Part shown: positions 5,705 through 10,315 of the stretch, one piece after another | How positions within the stretch are numbered: position 1 is the first letter of the stretch | Layout: every line of letters starts with the position of its first letter | Position numbers and translations under genes: made by a program | The notes under the pieces: model-generated | Told to the model about the DNA's origin: nothing | The model's database searches: none | Seen by the model: the letters and a program-made list of their open reading frames with translations, nothing else | Source: Gammaproteobacteria bacterium | Lineage (GTDB): Bacteria > Pseudomonadota > Gammaproteobacteria > Steroidobacterales > GCA-2729495 | NCBI GenBank assembly: GCA_030429685.1 | Contig: JAUIEY010000053.1 | Span: 1-10,315 of the forward strand | DNA: 10,315 nt | Direction: 5' to 3'

Positions 5705-7839
5705 GCGGTTGCGGAGTCCGGTGTCTGCACCTGCAGAGTTTCTCCGGTCATGTGCTGTGGAACATCGACACCAAACAGCGTCAATATGGTAGGGGCCATA
5801 TCCATGATGCCGGGATCTTCCGCTTCGATAGGCAGACTGGAGAACAGCACGCCGGGTACCAGTCGCGGATCAACGCAGTGGTCGCCGCTCCATGATTTGG
5901 TGTTGTCGCAGAATACGGCCTCGGTAACCTGGCCGGTTGCGCCCTCCCAGGAAGCCCGGTAGCCCTTGTTGTAGCCCACGATCAGATCCAGTCCGGCAGC
6001 GCGATAGGGGCCTTCTGAATGCACCCGGTCGACGTCAAATACATCATTGATTGCCACGGTGTCGCCGTCACGCAGACCAGTGAGTCCTGCAATGATCTGC
6101 TGTTTTACGGCCGCGCATTCGGCGCCGGGCGCGACGATGCCGTCGGCTTCGCGGCCGGACTGATTGATGTAGATGCCGCCCAGGCCGAAGGCATAAGCCT
6201 TGGTTTTGCTCCAGTCCACATTGTCGAACCAGTCGCCGCTCAGCCCGGTATCGTCTTTAAGAGTCAGCAAACCCTGGTCGCGCAGCCAGCTGTTCAGATT
6301 GACGCCGCGGCGGAACGACTGGAAGCCATGATCGGAAATTACCATCACGGCATCGCCTTCGCGGCATTCCGCCATGACGCGACCGACCAGATCATCAGCG
6401 GAAATATACATATCGCGGATGGCATGTTTGAATTTTTCCGTGTCCTTGCCGGCGTTGGCCGGGTGATCTTCTTCGAGATAACGGAAAAACATGTGCTGCA
6501 GGCGGTCAGTGCCGTCAAACACGCAGGCTACAACCCCTTCACGCGATTTCTTCAATGCATTGAAAAACATTTTCTCGCGTTCGTTGTGATGGTCCAGCGT
6601 TTGCTTCAAGAATGCGTCTTCATCGATCACGCGTTCATTGAGAGCCCAGGTGTCCTCCGCCAGCCCCAAAGTGGCAAATTGTCCGATCAGCTTGGACAGG
6701 TAAACCGAATAATAAGTGGGCCAGGAAATCGGAAAGGCCGGCTTGCCGGGATCGATATTGATAGGCGTCACGTACAAGCCAAAGTGCGGTTCCATCTGCG
6801 TAATGTAGAAACGCGCTATACCGAATACCTTCACGCCTGGCATCGGACTATAAGTCAGCCGTATCCAGGGCGAATACTCGCGCAATTTCAGCTTGTGCTT
6901 CTGGCGTCCGATCTTTAATACCGCCGACTCCTTGTCGCGATCCAGGCGAATGCTGAACGGCAGCTCCAGCGGTTTGTGATGTTTTTCCATGCTGTTATCC
7001 GGACCGGGCAGCGACGCCTGATACTCGCCGTTTTCCTCATGGATGAGGATCCGCTGGCCACCGGTAGCCTCCAGCGACATCTCCGACTGCTGAGCCTCTT
7101 CGGCCGATGTTGTGAAATAGGTGAACGAGCCCTGTGTGCCGCGCAGGTCAGGCACGCACATCGCGGACAGCATGGCGCCGGCAAATTTTTCCGGCGGAAA
7201 GGTCAGCGGTACCCGCAAAATATTGCAGGGCACGCCATGATCACCAAGGATGCTCCAGAACGCACGACTCTTGCGCATATTGCGGATCAGCGGTTTGCCC
7301 AGCGGGATAACCCAGTTGCCCACCTGCATGGTGCGCACCGGGCCGCTGATGTCAGAGCTGGACAGCCGTGGCTTGTATGTCCGGGTATCGCGGTCGAGAA
7401 AATCAAATATGTTGTGGCGTGACGGATCTACGCCGGTCATGAAAGATGACCATGCCACCGGCGATATCGAAGGATAAGTGGTGCGCAGTCGCGAAAAACT
7501 GCCCGATTCCTGCAATCGTTTCAGGTTGGGCAGATCGCCACTGGCAATCCAGCGCTGCGCAAGTTCGGGATCAAATCCGTCCAGACCGACAACCACCAGC
7601 CGTTTTACGCGGGCTTTTTTCAGCACACGCCGCCGCCGGATGCCGCGCCATATCGCGCGGAACGGCCAGATCAGCAACGAAACCGTGCCGGCGAGAATCG
7701 CCATGATGAAACCGAAAAACGAGCCGATCAGTGCAAATCCTGCGCCCGGGCCTACGTAAGCCAAAGCGGCTTCGCTCAGCAGGCAGCAGGCGATGAGCAA
7801 CGCAATGTGGCGCGCGCAGTCTGCCTGGCCATGCCGCAT
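5701..7839 (-). CDS. Membrane-anchored AlkP-superfamily phosphohydrolase (COG3379-like), catalytic domain predicted cytoplasmic
   Basis: I place the start at ATG 7839-7837 (712 residues), 1 nt after the sulfotransferase stop (TGA-A-ATG), because the protein then opens with a normal hydrophobic segment (about 12-27). The alternative ATG at 7899-7897 has a good AGGAGG 8 nt upstream and adds 20 residues. After AYVGPGAG comes a second helix (about 33-58) and a very basic stretch, RGIRRRRVLKKARVKR (65-80). By the positive-inside rule this puts the catalytic domain in the cytoplasm. Catalytic residues are Asp87 (GLDGFD), nucleophile Ser126 (SISPVAW), Asp445 and His449 (GTDRLQH), Asp503-His504 (ISDHGF) and His654 (SGDHCVD). 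The C-terminal APTIL.LFGV..P..M.G block is typical of the superfamily. The expected reaction is metal-dependent phosphoester hydrolysis or transfer; the substrate is unknown. Confidence 0.9.
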   Translation of the reverse strand: MRHGQADCARHIALLIACCLLSEAALAYVGPGAGFALIGSFFGFIMAILAGTVSLLIWPFRAIWRGIRRRRVLKKARVKRLVVVGLDGFDPELAQRWIASGDLPNLKRLQESGSFSRLRTTYPSISPVAWSSFMTGVDPSRHNIFDFLDRDTRTYKPRLSSSDISGPVRTMQVGNWVIPLGKPLIRNMRKSRAFWSILGDHGVPCNILRVPLTFPPEKFAGAMLSAMCVPDLRGTQGSFTYFTTSAEEAQQSEMSLEATGGQRILIHEENGEYQASLPGPDNSMEKHHKPLELPFSIRLDRDKESAVLKIGRQKHKLKLREYSPWIRLTYSPMPGVKVFGIARFYITQMEPHFGLYVTPINIDPGKPAFPISWPTYYSVYLSKLIGQFATLGLAEDTWALNERVIDEDAFLKQTLDHHNEREKMFFNALKKSREGVVACVFDGTDRLQHMFFRYLEEDHPANAGKDTEKFKHAIRDMYISADDLVGRVMAECREGDAVMVISDHGFQSFRRGVNLNSWLRDQGLLTLKDDTGLSGDWFDNVDWSKTKAYAFGLGGIYINQSGREADGIVAPGAECAAVKQQIIAGLTGLRDGDTVAINDVFDVDRVHSEGPYRAAGLDLIVGYNKGYRASWEGATGQVTEAVFCDNTKSWSGDHCVDPRLVPGVLFSSLPIEAEDPGIMDMAPTILTLFGVDVPQHMTGETLQVQTPDSATA

Positions 7840-7840
7840 T

Positions 7841-8455
7841 TCAGCTGCGCCGGTTGCGGTAGAGCGAAGCATCGACAACGCCTGCCATGCGGTTTTCATC
7901 CAGTTCGCCTCCTGCAAATTGATTGACTGCCGCCGCTGTGGCCGCGGGGTGATCGATAGCATTCTGATAATTGACCTCCAGCATTTCGATGTTGTTTCGC
8001 ATGCGTGCCAGCACCCTGACATTTATCAGGTGCCGTTTATAGTGTTCTATGGCTTTGCTGTCTTCGACAGGATTATTTTCGCCGCGGCGCTCCAGCATGA
8101 TGTTCTGCGAATCAATAACTTCCTGCAAATTGCGGCGCATAAACACTATACGATAATAATTGTCGTCCGGTAATTCCGTCAGCAGGTGTGAAATTATTTT
8201 TATCGCCTTGCCGCGCGCACCACGCAGCCAGCTCTTGTCATTGGCGGTCGCCAGGTCTTTAACACGCTCGTCTTCAAAATAGCCGCGCGGGTTGTCGGTG
8301 TCGGCCTCGCGATGCTTGTCTGTCACGGCTTTCAGGCCACCCGCGGTTAACATATTCATCAACATCGAGGTGCCGGAGCGGGGCAGGCCGGAAACAACGA
8401 TCACGGGATCGCCATAGCGCAGGCGCAACAGCCTGTTTTTTATAGTTCTGAGCAT
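7841..8455 (-). CDS. Short PAPS-dependent sulfotransferase family protein
   Basis: This 204-residue protein starts at ATG 8455-8453. The frame is open further upstream to 8668, but that extension would cross the candidate promoter and overlap the divergent gene's start, and its residues show no domain. The 5'-phosphosulfate loop is clear: SGLPRSGTS at residues 22-30. The 3'-phosphate motif fits FMRRNLQEVIDS with Arg107/Arg108 and Ser116. The ending, VVDASLYRNR, resembles that of other bacterial sulfotransferase-family proteins. At about 200 residues it is shorter than many sulfotransferases (250-350). It should move sulfate from PAPS to a hydroxyl or amine acceptor in the cytoplasm. It is the first gene of the minus-strand operon. 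Its stop is 1 nt from the next gene's start, suggesting coupled expression. The acceptor is unknown. Confidence 0.87.
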   Translation of the reverse strand: MLRTIKNRLLRLRYGDPVIVVSGLPRSGTSMLMNMLTAGGLKAVTDKHREADTDNPRGYFEDERVKDLATANDKSWLRGARGKAIKIISHLLTELPDDNYYRIVFMRRNLQEVIDSQNIMLERRGENNPVEDSKAIEHYKRHLINVRVLARMRNNIEMLEVNYQNAIDHPAATAAAVNQFAGGELDENRMAGVVDASLYRNRRS

Positions 8456-8500
8456 GTCAGGTGTCCGACCTCGTGGCGATTTCAATCCAGCCTTACGCTT

Positions 8501-8508
8501 ATTATACT
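8501..8508. promoter_or_regulatory. Overlapping divergent -10 elements between sulfotransferase and sulfatase-like genes
   Basis: The 94-nt gap between the two divergent starts contains ATTATACT. On the minus strand, bases 8506-8501 read TATAAT, a perfect -10 box, giving a leader of about 39 nt before ATG 8455. On the plus strand, 8503-8508 read TATACT, one base off consensus, giving a leader of about 35 nt before ATG 8550. Neither strand shows a good -35 at 16-18 nt; the best plus candidate is TTCAAT at 8481-8486. The lack of -35 elements suggests a need for an activator, or that only one direction is a true promoter. Confidence 0.45.
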
Positions 8509-8513
8509 CTCGC

Positions 8514-8530
8514 GCTTCCGTAAGCTTCCG
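8514..8530. repeat. Direct repeat GCTTCCG with 10-bp period in the divergent promoter region
   Basis: GCTTCCG occurs at 8514-8520 and again at 8524-8530, a spacing of one helical turn. The repeats lie where the minus-strand -35 region and the plus-strand transcription start would be, so a protein bound here could affect both promoters. Ribbon-helix-helix dimers often bind repeats at such spacing. A link to the small protein encoded at 3506-3703 is speculation. Chance occurrence of a 7-bp repeat is quite possible. Confidence 0.3.
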
Positions 8531-8549
8531 GTTCGCAGACACATCCGGC

Positions 8550-10315
8550 ATGAATGACACGCGATCAACAACCATCTGGACATTTGCAGCCAATCTGATT
8601 TTGGCTGTATTGCTGGCGTCAGCGCTGCTGGCCCTGGCAGGCCGCATGAGCGTCATTCTGGATAACAACTATTTGTCGGCGCCGCTACGCAATCTTGCCG
8701 GCCAGATTATGTATGGCGATATGCTCAGCGGTGTCGGTTACGGTCTGTTGCTGGTCGCCGGGCTTGCATTCATTTTTCTGGTGCTGTGGCCGCTGGCTCG
8801 CATAAGTCTGAAAAGCTGGCGTGCCGGTGCCGGCGGGGCAATTGTCGCCATACCCGTTGGTCTGGTCTGTGGTTTTATCGCCTGGCAGATTAATACTCGG
8901 TGGCTGCAAGACAGCGGCTCGATCATCAGTTCCGTGGTCAACGTGGCGCTGCTGCTGGGTACGCTTGAGCTCTGGTTTCGCTGTGTGAAGTGGTGCCGGA
9001 GCCGTGCCGGGATGCTGCTGTCGCTGGCAGGCAATGCAAAAATCACTGCCGGGCTGGCGGCCGCCATGGCGCTGCTGCTGGCGTCTGCGTGGGGATTGGC
9101 GTCAATCTGGCACCGCGCTCCGCCGCCCGATTCGCCAAATATTCTGCTTATTGTTGTCGATACCCTGCGTTCTGATCGACTCGGCGCATATGACTACGAC
9201 AAAAACATCAGTCCGCACATGGATGGCCTGGCGCAGGATTCATGGTTGTTCACCCAGGCTCTGTCACAGGCATCCTGGACTAAACCATCCATCGCATCAT
9301 TAATGACCGGGCGTTATGCGGGTGATACAAGTATTGGCTCAAGCAGTATGTTTGATACGCGGAATCCCCTCGATGCCATCCGTACTGCAGGCGAAGTCAA
9401 ATTTACCCAGCTGGTGCCCGAACACGTCACACTGGCCGAACATCTCGGCGCGGCTGGATACCAGACGGCGGCTTTCGGCCACAATGATCATCTGCACCCG
9501 TTGTTCGGTTTTGCCCAGGGGTTTCTGACCTACGACTGGGTAATGCTCGACTGGAAGCATGCGCTGCGCGTCCTGCAGCTTGCCATTGAAAAACGGGGCG
9601 CGGCGTTTTCATTATCAAGTGCGGAGTGGCTGAATCGAAATTTCCGGCGCTGGCTGAACGGCCATGCCGATGCGCCGTTTTTTGCCTATCTGCACTATCT
9701 TGATGTGCATTGGCCCTACGATGGCTCGAAAACGCTGGTGGGTGTGACACCAAGCCGGGCAGTGACGCCGCTTTTCAATCAGAAGGGCTATATAGAAAAT
9801 GTCGCGGAGCGCGTCATCGGCGGCGAAAAATCCGTCGTGAGTCGGTCCACATTGCGGCAAATCAAGGCCGCATATGACGAGGGTATCCAGGTCTTCGATG
9901 CATCACTGGGGCGGGTACTGGACGACCTGCGCCAGCGCGGCCTGTATGACAATACCCTGATTATCCTGACGTCGGATCACGGCGAGGAGTTTCTTGAGCA
10001 TGGCATGCTGGGTCACGGCTATACGATCTACGACGAAGTCACCCAGGTGCCGCTGATGATGAAATTCCCCTGTCCGGGGCCCTATTGTCAGCCGCGACGC
10101 ATACAGGCGCAGACAGAACTCATTGACCTGTTTCCCACTGTGCTGGGTTTCGCAGGTATCGAGCCCATGGACCGATTGGCCGGCGATAATTTGTTACGGA
10201 CTGATTTCGCGCAGGGACAGGCTGCGTTTACACAGCATGTCGCCTCAGTGGCTGTCCGCACCGATGCGTGGAAATATATATTTCATGGCGATATGGATCC
10301 GGAGGAGTTGTACGA
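8550..10315 (+). CDS. Membrane-bound sulfatase-like hydrolase/transferase (3' end outside window)
   Basis: The frame starts at ATG 8550 and stays open to the last base, giving 588 complete codons. No strong ribosome binding site precedes the ATG and no better in-frame start is near. Five membrane helices are visible (about 9-30, 63-83, 95-112, 125-143, 165-185). They are followed by a sulfatase/LtaS-like domain beginning PNILLIVVDTLRSDRLG, with metal ligand Asp204. The nucleophile region reads SWTKPSIASLMTG. Thr244 occupies the formylglycine position and Ile248 replaces the Arg of C/S-x-P-x-R, so formylglycine maturation is not expected. Asp476-His477 (TSDHGEE), His484 and His489 (GHG) complete the site. 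This layout resembles lipoteichoic acid synthase or phosphoethanolamine/phosphoglycerol transferase enzymes that use Thr. The domain should face the periplasm. It diverges from the sulfotransferase operon. Confidence 0.88.
   Translation, partial: MNDTRSTTIWTFAANLILAVLLASALLALAGRMSVILDNNYLSAPLRNLAGQIMYGDMLSGVGYGLLLVAGLAFIFLVLWPLARISLKSWRAGAGGAIVAIPVGLVCGFIAWQINTRWLQDSGSIISSVVNVALLLGTLELWFRCVKWCRSRAGMLLSLAGNAKITAGLAAAMALLLASAWGLASIWHRAPPPDSPNILLIVVDTLRSDRLGAYDYDKNISPHMDGLAQDSWLFTQALSQASWTKPSIASLMTGRYAGDTSIGSSSMFDTRNPLDAIRTAGEVKFTQLVPEHVTLAEHLGAAGYQTAAFGHNDHLHPLFGFAQGFLTYDWVMLDWKHALRVLQLAIEKRGAAFSLSSAEWLNRNFRRWLNGHADAPFFAYLHYLDVHWPYDGSKTLVGVTPSRAVTPLFNQKGYIENVAERVIGGEKSVVSRSTLRQIKAAYDEGIQVFDASLGRVLDDLRQRGLYDNTLIILTSDHGEEFLEHGMLGHGYTIYDEVTQVPLMMKFPCPGPYCQPRRIQAQTELIDLFPTVLGFAGIEPMDRLAGDNLLRTDFAQGQAAFTQHVASVAVRTDAWKYIFHGDMDPEELY

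Noticed and set aside
6019..6918. Open frame of 299 codons on the + strand
   Set aside because: It lies wholly antisense to the first AlkP-type gene, whose catalytic motifs are intact in the other strand, and shows no family features.
7900..8022. Longest possible start of the first AlkP-type gene at 8022
   Set aside because: This extension lies entirely within the sulfotransferase reading frame on the same strand and has no ribosome binding site. The hydrophobic N-terminus begins only after residue 61 of that reading.
8456..8668. N-terminal extension of the sulfotransferase by 71 residues
   Set aside because: It would run over the divergent gene's start and the TATAAT element, and it shows no domain. 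The PAPS-binding loop sits at a normal distance from ATG 8455.
9264..9311. Classic formylglycine arylsulfatase
   Set aside because: The C/S-x-P-x-R signature is missing: Thr is at the catalytic position and Ile at the Arg position.

Overview
The window looks like part of a free-living gammaproteobacterial chromosome of moderately high GC. A type IV pilus minor-pilin/tip locus in pilY1-pilE order, a CCA-encoding tRNA and tightly packed operons support this. The lineage is inferred from gene content and order only. No insertion sequence, phage gene, CRISPR array or origin is visible, and no stretch longer than 300 bases lacks a gene.

Left part (1-2550, + strand): the 3' two-thirds of a PilY1-type pilus tip adhesin gene (its 5' end lies outside the window) is followed 32 nt later by a complete PilE-type minor pilin gene and a strong intrinsic terminator. 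A 14-bp two-part hairpin sits across the pilY1 stop codon, just before the pilE ribosome binding site. Next, on the opposite strand, is a tRNA-Glu with anticodon CTC (2568-2642).

Middle part (2666-8455, - strand): five tightly spaced genes form an apparent operon, read from high to low coordinates. They are a short PAPS-type sulfotransferase, two paralogous AlkP-superfamily phosphohydrolases (COG3379-like), a 65-residue ribbon-helix-helix-like protein with a TTG start, and a three-helix membrane protein that distantly resembles EMC3/TMCO1/YidC. The junctions are a 1-nt gap, a 4-nt ATGA overlap, a 48-nt gap and a 6-nt gap. The first phosphohydrolase has an N-terminal membrane hairpin followed by a strongly basic stretch, which places its catalytic domain in the cytoplasm. 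The second has a secretory signal peptide, which places its domain in the periplasm.

Right part (8550-10315, + strand): a divergent gene, cut by the window edge and open in frame to the last base, encodes a five-helix membrane protein with a periplasmic sulfatase-like (also AlkP-superfamily) domain. The expected formylglycine position is Thr and the signature Arg is absent. A 94-nt region with overlapping -10 elements separates it from the sulfotransferase.

Together the window holds one sulfotransferase, three AlkP-superfamily enzymes on both sides of the inner membrane, a putative DNA-binding or adaptor peptide and an insertase-like membrane protein. This suggests an uncharacterised envelope modification or remodelling system. 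Its substrate cannot be read from the sequence.
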